Source: Cellulosimicrobium composti (GTDB lineage: Bacteria; Actinomycetota; Actinomycetes; Actinomycetales; Cellulomonadaceae). From it: a stretch of 46,382 nt of DNA. The translations under genes were made by a program, and so were the position numbers. Positions within the stretch are counted from its first letter, which is position 1; every line of letters begins with the position of its first letter. Under the pieces are notes generated by a model. That model did no database searches, was not told the origin of the DNA, and was given only the letters and a program-made list of their open reading frames with translations. Of this stretch, positions 30,594 to 46,382 are shown piece by piece. The stretch is from assembly GCF_009711085.1 (NCBI RefSeq), contig NZ_WMKA01000020.1:1-46382 (forward strand), given 5' to 3'.

Positions 30594-31028
30594 GTGAGCG
30601 ACGTCACCGCCGACAGGGGCACGCAGCACCCGCCGCGCCCGCCGCTCGTCCCGGCGTGGCACCACGTCGACGACGACGCCCCGGACGGCCCCGGGTCCGC
30701 GCACGACCCCGCGCGGGACGACGACGCGACCCCGCCCCGGGTGCCCGAGCCCCCCGCGAGCCTCGCGCCGTCCCGCCAGCCCGCGATGTGGCTCGTGCTC
30801 GCGGGCGTCGCGGTCGCGACGGCCGTGACGATGCTCGTCGGGGCGCGCGCCGGGTGCTTCACGCTCGCCGGCCTCCTCGCCGTCGCCGGGCTGTGCCGCG
30901 CGACGATCCCCGGCCCGGGACCGGTCGGCATCACCGTGCGCTCGCGCGGGCTGGACGTCTTCTTCTTCCTCGCGCCCGCCGTCGTCATCGCGTTCCTCGC
31001 GCTGACCCTCGACCAGGGCGAGATCTGA
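30594..31028 (+). CDS. DUF3017 membrane protein
   Basis: This 144-residue protein has a cytoplasmic N-terminal tail of about 65 residues, acidic and Pro-rich, then three helices: PAMWLVLAGVAVATAVTMLVG, FTLAGLLAVAGLCRATI and VFFFLAPAVVIAFLALTL. GPGPVGITVRSRGLDVFFFL is the typical DUF3017 C-terminal pattern. In other actinobacteria this gene follows folD and precedes mdh. The function is unknown. The GTG start at 30594 is likely; the 54-base gap to the divergent reductase must hold its promoter (TAGGCT at 30564-30569). Confidence 0.85.
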   Translation: MSDVTADRGTQHPPRPPLVPAWHHVDDDAPDGPGSAHDPARDDDATPPRVPEPPASLAPSRQPAMWLVLAGVAVATAVTMLVGARAGCFTLAGLLAVAGLCRATIPGPGPVGITVRSRGLDVFFFLAPAVVIAFLALTLDQGEI

Positions 31029-31061
31029 CGCCTGCCGCCCCGCATCCGGCGCCTCGTACGA

Positions 31062-31099
31062 CGACGGGCCCGGACCGCGCGTGCGGTCCGGGCCCGTCG
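31062..31099. terminator. Strong bidirectional terminator between DUF3017 and aquaporin genes
   Basis: A perfect 17-bp stem (left 31062-31078, right 31083-31099; GACGGGCCCGGACCGC against its complement) with a GCGT tetraloop lies between convergent stop codons. Confidence 0.85.
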
Positions 31100-31114
31100 G
31101 GCGAGCGGTGCGGG

Positions 31115-32236
31115 TCAGGCCTTGGGCGTCTCGTCCGCGTCCGTGGCGTCGTCCGCGGAGCCGGCCTCGGGCTCCTCCACCTCGACGACCTCGACCGCCT
31201 CCTCGACGGCGACGACGTCGCCGTCCTCGTCGGTCACGACGACCTCCTCCTCGACGACCGCCGCCGCGGCGCCCGCGGTCGCACCGGCCGCCGCCCCGGC
31301 CGAGTAGGCACCGCCGGCCGGGGCGCCCTCGGTCACCGTGACGACCTGCTCCTCGCCGAGGAGGTCGTCCTGCTTCGGGGCGAACGCGAACGCGCGGTAG
31401 AACAGGCCGGCGATCGCCGCGCCGAGCAGCGGCGCGACCCAGAAGACCCAGAGCTGGCTGAGCGCCCAGTCGCCGCCGAACACGGCCGAGACCGTGGAGC
31501 GTGCCGGGTTGAGCGACGCGTTGGTGAACGGCGCCGCGACGAGGATGAGCACGCCCAGCGCGAGGCCGATCGCGACCGGGGCCACGGTGCTGCGCGAGCG
31601 CGAGTCCGTCACGCCGAGGATCACGCCGACGAACAGGGCGGTCGCGATGACCTCGATGAGCAGCGCCGCGACGAGCGGCAGCGTGACCTCGAGCCCGAGC
31701 TGCTGGGCCGCGCCCCCGAACGTGCCGACGATCGGCGAGTGCTCGTCGAAGCCGTTCGCCGTCGCGCGGAACAGCGCGCCCGTCGTCGCCTCGTCGAGGA
31801 GCTGGTTCTGCTGCAGCACGTCGAGCGTCGCGCGGGGGATCGTGGCGAGGAGCACCAGACCCGCGAGCAGCGCCCCGACGAGCTGGGCGATCCAGTACGG
31901 GAGCACGTCGCGCCACGCGGTGCGTCCGCCGATCGCGGCACCCAGCGTCACCGCCGGGTTGAAGTGGCCGCCCGAGACGTGCCCCACCGCGGCGACCGCC
32001 GCGAGCAGCGCGAGACCACCGGCCAGCGCGACCGCGAGCACGAGGTTGCCGTTGAAGAACCGCACCCACATCGCCACGCCGACGATCGCGAGGACGAGGA
32101 AGAACGTGCCGAAGACCTCGGCGCCGAGGCGCGCGAGGAGGCCGGGCTGGACGACGGCGACGGTCTCGGCCGGCGCGTGACGCGCGTCGTCGGCGATGCC
32201 CTCCGGTGCGCCGGGAGCGGTGGTGTCCTGGGACAT
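31115..32236 (-). CDS. MIP/aquaporin-family channel with acidic tail
   Basis: This 373-residue major-intrinsic-protein channel for water or small neutral solutes has six helices and both NPA boxes: GGHFNPAVTLGAAIGG and NASLNPARSTVSAVFGG. The second hemichannel shows VAIGLALGVLILVAAPFTN. Two features are unusual. There is a long loop between helices 3 and 4 (RATLDVLQQNQLLDEATTG to HSPIVGTFGG), as in some AqpZ-like proteins of this group. There is also a C-terminal cytoplasmic tail of about 75 residues, first Ala/Gly-rich and then strongly acidic (EEVEVVEVEEP-like). ATG 32236 is chosen (MSQDTTAPG). It is divergent from icd. The substrate is not determined by the visible filter residues. Confidence 0.92.
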   Translation of the reverse strand: MSQDTTAPGAPEGIADDARHAPAETVAVVQPGLLARLGAEVFGTFFLVLAIVGVAMWVRFFNGNLVLAVALAGGLALLAAVAAVGHVSGGHFNPAVTLGAAIGGRTAWRDVLPYWIAQLVGALLAGLVLLATIPRATLDVLQQNQLLDEATTGALFRATANGFDEHSPIVGTFGGAAQQLGLEVTLPLVAALLIEVIATALFVGVILGVTDSRSRSTVAPVAIGLALGVLILVAAPFTNASLNPARSTVSAVFGGDWALSQLWVFWVAPLLGAAIAGLFYRAFAFAPKQDDLLGEEQVVTVTEGAPAGGAYSAGAAAGATAGAAAAVVEEEVVVTDEDGDVVAVEEAVEVVEVEEPEAGSADDATDADETPKA

Positions 32237-32609
32237 GATGATCCTGTCTGCTTCGGTGGGAAATCGGGCGGTCCCCGCCCCGCCGGCTCCGGTACGGCAC
32301 CGGCGGACGTCGGGACGACGGCACGATGCCTGACCGAGGTGCCCGGCCATTCCGGCATCTGGGGGCATCTTGCCACCACGACCCGGGAGATGCGTGAAGA
32401 TCGGCGGTGCACCACCTGAGAACCGGCGCGTCGTCTCACGATGCGGGCCGTGGTCGTTCGGTCGCAAAGTATCTTGACGTCGAGAAGTCGAGTACCCTGG
32501 ACCGCGGTCAGCAACGCCCTCGTGTGCGACGGACCGGGCCCCACGGGCCGCACCGGTCGCCGTCAGCCTCCCGGGGGCACCAGTCCCCGACAGTTGGAGC
32601 GATCTGCGC
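32237..32609. promoter_or_regulatory. Divergent intergenic region of aquaporin and icd
   Basis: No coding sequence is supported in these 373 bases. The dyad TCTTGACGTCGAGA (32472-32485), nearly the same as that before sucC, lies 8 bp upstream of TACCCT (32493-32498), which is also the -10-like hexamer of sucC. A TATCTT at 32470-32475 is an alternative -10. The remainder, including 32240-32460, holds no motif I recognise. Confidence 0.55.
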
Positions 32610-33827
32610 ATGGGCAAGATCAAGGTCGTCAACCCGGTCGTCGAGCTCGACGGCGACGAGATGACGCGCATCATCTGGCAGTTCATCAAGGACCGCCTCA
32701 TCCACCCGTACCTCGACGTGGACCTCAAGTACTTCGACCTGTCGATCCAGAACCGCGACGCGACGGACGACCAGGTGACGATCGACGCCGCCAACGCGAT
32801 CAAGCAGTACAACGTCGGCGTCAAGTGCGCGACGATCACGCCCGACGAGGCGCGCGTCGAGGAGTTCGGCCTCAAGAAGATGTGGGTCTCGCCCAACGGC
32901 ACGATCCGCAACATCCTCGGCGGCGTCGTCTTCCGCGAGCCGATCATCATCTCCAACATCCCGCGCCTCGTGCCGGGCTGGAACAAGCCGATCATCATCG
33001 GCCGTCACGCCCACGGCGACCAGTACAAGTCGACGAACTTCAAGGTCCCCGGCCCCGGCAAGATCACGATGACGTTCGAGCCGGCCGACGGCTCCGAGCC
33101 GCAGAAGTTCGAGGTCGTGACCATGCCCGAGGAGGGCGGCGTCGCGATGGGCATGTACAACTTCAACGAGTCGATCCGCGACTTCGCGCGCGCCTCGTTC
33201 GCGTACGGCCTCCAGCGCGAGTACCCCGTGTACCTCTCGACGAAGAACACGATCCTCAAGGCCTACGACGGCGCCTTCAAGGACATCTTCCAGGAGGTGT
33301 TCGACGCCGAGTTCAAGGACCAGTTCGACGCCAAGGGCCTCACCTACGAGCACCGCCTCATCGACGACATGGTCGCCTCGGCCATGAAGTGGGAGGGCGG
33401 CTACGTCTGGGCCTGCAAGAACTACGACGGCGACGTCCAGTCCGACACCGTCGCGCAGGGCTTCGGCTCGCTCGGCCTCATGACGTCCGTCCTCATGACC
33501 CCCGACGGCCAGACCGTCGAGGCCGAGGCCGCGCACGGCACGGTGACGCGTCACTACCGCCAGCACCAGCAGGGCAAGCCGACGTCGACCAACCCGATCG
33601 CGTCGATCTTCGCGTGGACCCGCGGCCTCATGCACCGCGGCAAGCTCGACGGCACGCCCGAGGTCACCGAGTTCGCGCAGACGCTCGAGGACGTCGTCAT
33701 CAAGACCGTCGAGTCCGGCAAGATGACGAAGGACCTCGCGCTCCTCATCGGCCCGGACCAGGAGTGGCTGACGACCGAGGAGTTCCTCGCCGCGCTCGAC
33801 GAGAACCTCAAGGCGCGCCTGGGCTGA
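32610..33827 (+). CDS. icd: NADP-dependent isocitrate dehydrogenase (dimeric, eukaryote-like)
   Basis: This 405-residue enzyme oxidises isocitrate to 2-oxoglutarate in the TCA cycle, producing NADPH. It belongs to the homodimeric eukaryote-like subfamily: [98 protein letters not shown] and [23 protein letters not shown]. The monomeric type common in some actinobacteria is much longer and excluded. The ATG is at 32610; the leader from the probable promoter is about 105 bases. A hairpin follows at 33849-33882. Confidence 0.98.
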   Translation: MGKIKVVNPVVELDGDEMTRIIWQFIKDRLIHPYLDVDLKYFDLSIQNRDATDDQVTIDAANAIKQYNVGVKCATITPDEARVEEFGLKKMWVSPNGTIRNILGGVVFREPIIISNIPRLVPGWNKPIIIGRHAHGDQYKSTNFKVPGPGKITMTFEPADGSEPQKFEVVTMPEEGGVAMGMYNFNESIRDFARASFAYGLQREYPVYLSTKNTILKAYDGAFKDIFQEVFDAEFKDQFDAKGLTYEHRLIDDMVASAMKWEGGYVWACKNYDGDVQSDTVAQGFGSLGLMTSVLMTPDGQTVEAEAAHGTVTRHYRQHQQGKPTSTNPIASIFAWTRGLMHRGKLDGTPEVTEFAQTLEDVVIKTVESGKMTKDLALLIGPDQEWLTTEEFLAALDENLKARLG

Positions 33828-33848
33828 CCCGCCCTCCTCGCACGCCCG

Positions 33849-33882
33849 ACGGCGGCGTCCCCTCGCAGGGGGGCGCCGCCGT
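33849..33882 (+). terminator. Hairpin terminator of icd
   Basis: ACGGCGGCG-T-CCCC (33849-33862) pairs with GGGGCGCCGCCGT (33870-33882): 13 bp with one bulged T and a 7-base loop, 21 bases after the icd stop. Confidence 0.7.
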
Positions 33883-35511
<1,629 letters not shown>

Positions 35512-35588
35512 GGCGGTAGTCCCCGGGCGGCGGTCCGGGGCGGGACGGGGGCGCGCGTGCGGGGCGTCGGGGAGCGGAAATTCCCTGC

Positions 35589-35606
35589 GTCCGCGCGTGC
35601 GCGGAC
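35589..35606. terminator. Short palindromic hairpin after mdh
   Basis: GTCCGCGC (35589-35596) and GCGCGGAC (35599-35606) form a 7-bp stem 78 bases after the mdh stop. TAGGGT (35610-35615), a -10-like hexamer, follows 9 bases before the ABC transporter ATG. The same bases could therefore be part of the transporter's promoter rather than a terminator. Confidence 0.4.
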
Positions 35607-35624
35607 CCGTAGGGTCGACGGGCC

Positions 35625-38600
35625 ATGATCGACGCCTCCCTGCCGACCGAGCAGACCCCCGACCCCCCGACCGCCCCGGCCGCGACCCCGACGGCGACCC
35701 CGCCGCGCCCGCCGGTGGACCCGGCGCGCCGCCTGGACTGGCGGCGCCTGCGCGGGCCGCAGGCCGTCGTCGCGCTCGTCGCGCTCACGCTCGGCGCGGT
35801 CGGTGCCGCGCTCGGCACGGTCGTCGCGGGGTGGATCGCGGACGACCCGACGACGGCGACGCTCCAGCTCCTCGCGGTGTGCGTCGTGGGGGCGGCGCTG
35901 CTCGACACCGCCGGCCAGGTCGTGTGGGCGGGCGTCGTGGACCGCGCCGAGGGGCGGCTGCGCGGCGACCTGCTCACGGCGGCGCTGCACCAGCCGCTCG
36001 CCACGCTCACGGAGCAGGCGGTCGGCGAGGTGCTCGACCGTGTCGACGACGACACGCACGCCGTCGGCACGCTCGTCCGCCGCCAGCTCTGGGGTGCGGG
36101 CCGCACCGTCGTCGGCGTGCTGCCGATGTGGGTCGTCGCCGGCCTCACCTGGTGGCCGGCGTGGGTCCTCTTCCCGGTGCTGGGGGCGGTCGCGTGGTTC
36201 ATCGTGCGCCCGATGCTCGGCGAGATCGCGCGGCGCAAGGTGATCGAGGAGGCGGCGTGGACGGACCACGCCGCGGCGTTCGAGGAGTCCGTCGCCGCGC
36301 GTGACGACCTGCGCACGAGCCTCGGGCAGTCGTTCGCGGTGCGGCGGCTCGCCGAGCGCTCGGCGGACGTGCACCGCAAGTTCGAGTCGGTGCTCGTCGT
36401 CGAGTCGCGCATGCTCCGCCGGGCGGGGCTCGTGCTCGCGTCGCTGCTCGCGGGTGTCGCCGTCGCGGGGGCCGCGCTCGCCGCGGACGGCAACCTGGGC
36501 GTGGACCGCCTGGTCACGCTGTTCCTCGTGACGGCGATGTTCGTGGGGCAGGTCGACAACCTGGTCCACCACCTCCCGGACATCCAGGAGGGCCTGGGCG
36601 CCCTGACCCGGATCCGGCAGATGCTCGCGGTCGAGCCGGAGCCGACGGGCGGGCGCTCGCTGCCGTCGGGGCCCGTGGGGATCGAGCTGCGCGACCTCCA
36701 CTTCTCGTACGCGGAGGGCACGTTCGCGCTCGACGGCGTCACCCTGCGCGTGCCTGCCGGTCAGACGGTCGCGCTCGTGGGGCGCACGGGCTCGGGCAAG
36801 TCGACGCTCGCGTCGCTCCTGTCGCGCGCGGTCGAGCCGCCGCGCGGCGCCGTGCTCGTGGGCGGCGTGGACGTGCGCGACCTCGACCTGCAGGCGCTGC
36901 GCGCCGCCGTCGGGGTCGTGACGCAGCGCACGGAGATCCTCGCGGGCACCCTCGCGGAGAACATCGCGCTGTTCGCGGACGTGCCGCGCGCCGACGTCGA
37001 GGCCGCGGTGCGTGAGCTGCGGCTCGACGACTGGGCGGCGGGACTGCCCGACGGCCTCGACACGCTGCTCGGCCCGGGCGGCACGTCGCTCTCGGCGGGG
37101 GAGGAGCAGCTCGTCGCGTTCGCGCGCCTCCTGGTCCGCGACGTGCAGGTCGTCGTTCTCGACGAGGCGACGGCGCGCATGGACCCGCTGACCGAGGCGC
37201 GCGTCGTCGCGGCCTCGGAGCGGCTGCTCGCGGGCCGCACGGGCGTGCTCGTCGCGCACCGGCTCACGACGATCGAGCGGGCCGGGCTGCTCGTGGTGCT
37301 CGACCACGGCCGGGTGGTGCAGCAGGGGGAGCGGGCGGCGCTCGCGCGCGTCGCGGGGCCGTACCGCGACCTGCTCGCGGCGAGCGTCGCGCAGGGCGAC
37401 GTCGCGCTCGACGCACAGGGTGACACCCCGCCCGACGCGCAGGGCGTCACCGCGCCCGACGCGCAGGACAGCGCCGCGCTCGCGGCGCCGGACGCGACCC
37501 GCACCGACCGCGCGACCGACGCCGTCGGCGGTCGGCGACGGCGCGGCACGCCACCCGTGCTCGCCGACCCGGGCGACGGGCCCTCGCTCGCGCGCGGCGT
37601 CCTGCACGCGCTGTTCGTGCGGCCGGCGTGGGGCGTCGTGGGCGCCGTGCTGTTCCTCGCCACGAGCCTCGTCTCCGCGCAGGGCGCGATCACCGGGTTC
37701 CTGTGGGGCCGCGCGGTGCAGGACCTCGACGAGGGCTTCCCCGCGCGGCTCCTCGTCCCGCTCGCCGTGCTGCTCGTCGTCGCACCGCTGTGCCTCGCGT
37801 GGGCGCTCTACGTCTACCCGCGCTGGTGGATCGAGGTGCTCCTGCGCGTGCGCATGGCGGTCATGGCCGGTCAGACGCGCCAGCACCGCCTCACGGCGAC
37901 GCCCCCGGGCGAGGTCGTGGCGCGCGCCATGGACGCCGACCGCTTCGTGCGGTACGCGGACCGCTGGGTCGACCTCGTCAACGGCCTCGTCATCGCGGGC
38001 GTGACGGCGCTGCTCAGCGGGTCGTGGCTCGCGGGCGCGGTGCTGCTCGCGGTCATGGTGGTCTCGGCCGCCGCGTCGGCGCTCGGCCGGCCCATCGCGG
38101 GCCGGTCGGCCACGCGCTCGTCGGCCGCGCGCGCCCGGTTCGGGCGGGCGCTGGTCTCGGCGCTCGACTCGGCGCGCACGGTCAAGCTCGCCGCCCGGAC
38201 CCCGCAGGTGCACGCGCACCTGCGGGACGTCGACGCGGGCCGCGTGCGCGCCGCGATCTTCGAGCACCGTGTCCAGGCCGCGCTCGACGGCGTCCCGCTC
38301 GTCATGATCCAGCTCGGCGTCGTGGCGGCGTGGGCCGGGCTCCTCGCGGGCACGTGGGACCTCGCGACGGCGCTCCTCGTCGCCAACGCCGTGACCGGCT
38401 TCGGCTGGTTCGGCGTCGTCGCCGGCGCCGTCGTGACGGAGGCCCCGGGCACGCGCTCGTGGCAGCGCGCGACGAGCCGGTTCGCGGCCGGGACCGACCT
38501 CATGGACCTGCCGGACGGCGTCGACCTCCTCACGGGCGCGGCGCCCGCGCCCGCGCCCGGTCCGCGGCGTCCGCTCGACCGCCTCGACCTCGAGGACGTC

Positions 38601-39254
38601 ACGGCGCTGCACGACGACGGCACGATCGGCGTCCAGGGGGTCGACCTCGCGGTGCGCCGGGGCGAGCTCGTGCTGCTGCTCGGTCAGGTGGGTGCGGGCA
38701 AGTCGAGCCTGCTGTCGGCGCTCGCCGGCCTCATGGAGCACACGGGCAGCATCCGCTGGAACGGCACGGACGTCGTCGACGCCCAGACGTTCCTGCGCCC
38801 GGGCCAGGTGGCGCACGTCGCGCAGGTGCCGCGTGTCCTCTCGGGGTCGTTCGCCGACAACGTGCGCCTCGGTCACGAGCGCGACGTCCGCGGGCCGGTC
38901 GCGGCCGCGCGGCTCGAGCGCGACGTCGTCGAGGCCGGCGGGCACGAGGCGCTCGTCGGGCACCGGGGCGTGCGCCTCTCGGGCGGCCAGGTGCAGCGCC
39001 TCGCCCTCGCGCGGGCGCTCGCGACCGACGCCGAGCTGCTCCTCGCGGACGACGTGTCGAGCGCGCTCGACGCGGCGACCGAGATCGAGCTGTGGACGTC
39101 GCTGCGCGAGCGCGGCACGACCGTCATCGGCGCGACGTCGAAGCGCGCGGCGCTCGCGCGCGCCGACCGCGTCGTCGTGCTCGACGAGGGGCGCGTCGCG
39201 GCGGTCGGGCCGTGGCGGGACCTCGCGTCGCGGTGGGGGCACCTCGCGGGCTGA
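35625..39254 (+). CDS. Fused ABC exporter, TMD-NBD-TMD-NBD
   Basis: This 1209-residue single-chain ABC exporter is two half-transporters fused. TMD1 covers about residues 35-330. NBD1 has Walker [10 protein letters not shown] (about 386-394), signature LSAGEEQ, Walker B VVVLDEAT with catalytic Glu514, and H-loop His545. A linker rich in Asp/Ala with DAQG-like repeats (about 585-640) leads to TMD2 (about 660-960). NBD2 has Walker [10 protein letters not shown] and a canonical LSGGQVQR signature, but Asp1143 in place of the catalytic Glu ([10 protein letters not shown]) and Ser1172 where the H-loop His is expected ([10 protein letters not shown]). The pattern is one active and one degenerate ATP site. 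The substrate is unknown; drug or lipid export is typical. Confidence 0.92.
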   Translation: MIDASLPTEQTPDPPTAPAATPTATPPRPPVDPARRLDWRRLRGPQAVVALVALTLGAVGAALGTVVAGWIADDPTTATLQLLAVCVVGAALLDTAGQVVWAGVVDRAEGRLRGDLLTAALHQPLATLTEQAVGEVLDRVDDDTHAVGTLVRRQLWGAGRTVVGVLPMWVVAGLTWWPAWVLFPVLGAVAWFIVRPMLGEIARRKVIEEAAWTDHAAAFEESVAARDDLRTSLGQSFAVRRLAERSADVHRKFESVLVVESRMLRRAGLVLASLLAGVAVAGAALAADGNLGVDRLVTLFLVTAMFVGQVDNLVHHLPDIQEGLGALTRIRQMLAVEPEPTGGRSLPSGPVGIELRDLHFSYAEGTFALDGVTLRVPAGQTVALVGRTGSGKSTLASLLSRAVEPPRGAVLVGGVDVRDLDLQALRAAVGVVTQRTEILAGTLAENIALFADVPRADVEAAVRELRLDDWAAGLPDGLDTLLGPGGTSLSAGEEQLVAFARLLVRDVQVVVLDEATARMDPLTEARVVAASERLLAGRTGVLVAHRLTTIERAGLLVVLDHGRVVQQGERAALARVAGPYRDLLAASVAQGDVALDAQGDTPPDAQGVTAPDAQDSAALAAPDATRTDRATDAVGGRRRRGTPPVLADPGDGPSLARGVLHALFVRPAWGVVGAVLFLATSLVSAQGAITGFLWGRAVQDLDEGFPARLLVPLAVLLVVAPLCLAWALYVYPRWWIEVLLRVRMAVMAGQTRQHRLTATPPGEVVARAMDADRFVRYADRWVDLVNGLVIAGVTALLSGSWLAGAVLLAVMVVSAAASALGRPIAGRSATRSSAARARFGRALVSALDSARTVKLAARTPQVHAHLRDVDAGRVRAAIFEHRVQAALDGVPLVMIQLGVVAAWAGLLAGTWDLATALLVANAVTGFGWFGVVAGAVVTEAPGTRSWQRATSRFAAGTDLMDLPDGVDLLTGAAPAPAPGPRRPLDRLDLEDVTALHDDGTIGVQGVDLAVRRGELVLLLGQVGAGKSSLLSALAGLMEHTGSIRWNGTDVVDAQTFLRPGQVAHVAQVPRVLSGSFADNVRLGHERDVRGPVAAARLERDVVEAGGHEALVGHRGVRLSGGQVQRLALARALATDAELLLADDVSSALDAATEIELWTSLRERGTTVIGATSKRAALARADRVVVLDEGRVAAVGPWRDLASRWGHLAG

Positions 39255-39271
39255 GGCTCCCGGCTCCCGGA

Positions 39272-39311
39272 CGGGGCCGCCTCTCACGGACGCACCGTGG
39301 GGGCGGCCCCG
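39272..39311 (+). terminator. Hairpin terminator of the ABC exporter
   Basis: CGGGGCCGCC (39272-39281) pairs with GGCGGCCCCG (39302-39311), and an inner CACGG/CCGTG pair (39285-39289, 39295-39299) extends the stem. It starts 18 bases after the stop codon. Confidence 0.72.
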
Positions 39312-39357
39312 CGCGTGTGCTCGGGACCGCCGGGGCGGCACGGCCGTTTGCGGACCC

Positions 39358-39386
39358 TTGCTGCAACTTTCTGCAACCAGTACAGT
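39358..39386 (+). promoter_or_regulatory. Promoter of the amylopullulanase gene with operator-like repeats
   Basis: The -35 TTGCTG (39358-39363) and -10 TACAGT (39381-39386) have a 17-bp spacer. TGCAAC occurs twice within it (39362-39367, 39372-39377), and TTGCTGCAA is itself a dyad. Direct TTGCAG-type elements at maltose/amylase promoters are the sites of LacI-family MalR/Reg1 repressors in Streptomyces; the same control here is inference. The leader to the ATG is about 125 bases. Confidence 0.65.
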
Positions 39387-39516
39387 TCAGCCAGCCGTAC
39401 GCTGAGGAAGCCACGGTCGACGTCGACCACTGCCGGTGGCGTCGCCCGCGTTCTTGTCGGCCCGTGCCTGCTCACGCCTGCGGTCCCCGCACCAGCCACC
39501 GGACGAGGGAGTCCTC

Positions 39517-45723
<6,207 letters not shown>

Positions 45724-45729
45724 CCCTCA

Positions 45730-45793
45730 CCGCCGAGCATGCGGTCGTCGCCCTTCCTGGCTTCGGGACGGGCGACGACCGCATGCTCGGCGG
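45730..45793. terminator. Perfect 24-bp inverted repeat after the amylopullulanase gene
   Basis: The left arm 45730-45753 and right arm 45770-45793 are perfectly complementary over 24 bp with a 16-base loop (TTCCTGGCTTCGGGAC). The left arm contains GCCGAGCATG, as in the purH-distal hairpin. It starts 6 bases after the stop and probably terminates the long transcript. Confidence 0.8.
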
Positions 45794-45830
45794 GCTGGGG
45801 ACGGGCGTGCGACTGGTACCGTCGCCGACC

Positions 45831-46322
45831 GTGAGCACCACGTCCCCGACCGACCCGGGCCCGACGCCGGGTCTCTCCTTCCGTGCCGCGGTCGCCGCGG
45901 ACCTCCCGCGCGTCGTCGAGCTCATCGCGGACGACGAGGTCGCCCGCGCCCGCACGGGTCAGATCGGCCCCGAGCACGAGGCGGCCTTCGCCGCGATCGC
46001 GGCCGACCCGAACAACGAGCTCGTCGTCGTGGAGCAGGACGGCCGGGTCGTCGGGACGATGCAGCTCACCGTGATCCCGGGGATCTCGCGCCGGGGCGCG
46101 TCGCGACTCCTCGTCGAGGCAGTCCGCGTCGACCGCGGCCTGCGGGGCCGCGGCGTGGGCCGCGCCATGATGGCCTGGGCCCACGCGTGGGGCCGGGAAC
46201 GGGGCTGCGCCCTCGCGCAGCTCACCTCCGACAAGCAGCGCGCCGACGCGCACCGCTTCTACCGGTCGCTGGGGTACGAGCAGTCGCACGAGGGCTTCAA
46301 GCTGCCCCTCGACCCCCGCTGA
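45831..46322 (+). CDS. GNAT-family N-acetyltransferase
   Basis: This 163-residue acetyltransferase transfers acetyl from acetyl-CoA to an unknown amine. It has the GNAT fold: LSFRAAVAADLPRVVELIAD, ELVVVEQDGRVVGTMQLTVI, motif A VEAVRVDRGLRGRGVGRAMM with the R-G-x-G-x-G pyrophosphate loop, and the C-terminal AHRFYRSLGYEQSHEGFKL with the conserved Tyr. It starts with GTG at 45831. TACCGT (45817-45822), 8 bases before it, may be a -10 for a nearly leaderless transcript. The frame is open far upstream through the amylopullulanase gene but only as a shadow. A CCCT microsatellite begins two bases after its stop. Confidence 0.92.
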   Translation: MSTTSPTDPGPTPGLSFRAAVAADLPRVVELIADDEVARARTGQIGPEHEAAFAAIAADPNNELVVVEQDGRVVGTMQLTVIPGISRRGASRLLVEAVRVDRGLRGRGVGRAMMAWAHAWGRERGCALAQLTSDKQRADAHRFYRSLGYEQSHEGFKLPLDPR

Positions 46323-46324
46323 CC

Positions 46325-46372
46325 CCCTCCCTCCCTCCCTCCCTCCCTCCCTCCCTCCCTCCCTCCCTCCCT
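46325..46372. repeat. (CCCT)12 microsatellite
   Basis: Twelve uninterrupted CCCT units run from 46325 to 46372, directly after the GNAT stop codon. The tract is pure pyrimidine on this strand. It is followed by GCCGATCG at the window edge. Slippage-prone tracts of this length outside genes are rare in bacteria. Confidence 0.95.
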
Positions 46373-46382
46373 CTGCCGATCG

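Noticed and set aside
32407-32664. Small plus-strand frame starting MHHLRTGASS before icd
   Set aside because: It runs out of frame into icd, has no motif, and covers the dyad and promoter elements.

Overview
The window is chromosomal DNA from a very high-GC actinobacterium. Third codon positions are almost all G or C, GTG starts are common, and many promoters look leaderless. Gene content and order (pcrA, sucC, sucD, perM, purN, purH, a DUF3017 gene, mdh, icd) resemble the Rv0949-Rv0957 neighbourhood of Mycobacterium. The long secreted multi-domain amylopullulanase and the general sequence style suggest a soil or plant-polymer Micrococcales (Cellulosimicrobium / Cellulomonas / Promicromonospora type). 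The genus is an inference. No tRNA, rRNA, CRISPR array, insertion sequence or prophage was seen.

Region 1 (1-2990) is a PspC-type divergon: a PspC-domain membrane protein cut by the left edge, and a PspC-domain sensor kinase translationally coupled to a LuxR-type response regulator. Region 2 (2994-9673, minus strand) is a complete assimilatory sulfate operon, sir-cysH-cysD-cysN-cysG. It is preceded by a leaderless 28-codon ORF ending in a cluster of cysteines and by mutually exclusive RNA pairings, so it is very probably controlled by cysteine-dependent attenuation. CysH carries two Cys pairs and no APS kinase is present, which fits the direct APS-reductase route: sulfate to APS (CysDN), to sulfite (CysH), to sulfide (Sir with siroheme made by CysG).

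Region 3 (9839-19852) holds small membrane proteins, a PadR regulator with a coupled hydrolase, a glyoxalase-fold protein, the PcrA helicase, a DUF2975/XRE pair, a Clp-N-domain/HTH pair and an OmpA-like lipoprotein. Several regulators sit next to unusually clean operator arrays. Region 4 (19965-35511) is the central-metabolism block: succinyl-CoA synthetase, PerM, PurN, PurH under a ZTP riboswitch, DUF3017, isocitrate and malate dehydrogenases. It is interrupted by an ArsR/MFS divergon, an FAD oxidoreductase at the place where folD is usually found, and an aquaporin-family channel. sucC and icd share a dyad in their promoter regions.

Region 5 (35625-46382) contains a fused four-domain ABC exporter with one degenerate ATP site, a 2068-residue secreted protein with two complete GH13 catalytic domains (alpha-amylase plus pullulanase) behind an operator-like promoter, a GNAT acetyltransferase, and a (CCCT)12 microsatellite. 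Two long hairpins sharing a GCCGAGCATG arm, a 40-bp tandem repeat before mdh and a 19-bp tandem repeat after purN are the main unexplained non-coding structures. No gene cluster looks like a wholly unknown multi-gene system. The most interesting signals are regulatory: the Cys leader peptide and the three phased operator arrays.
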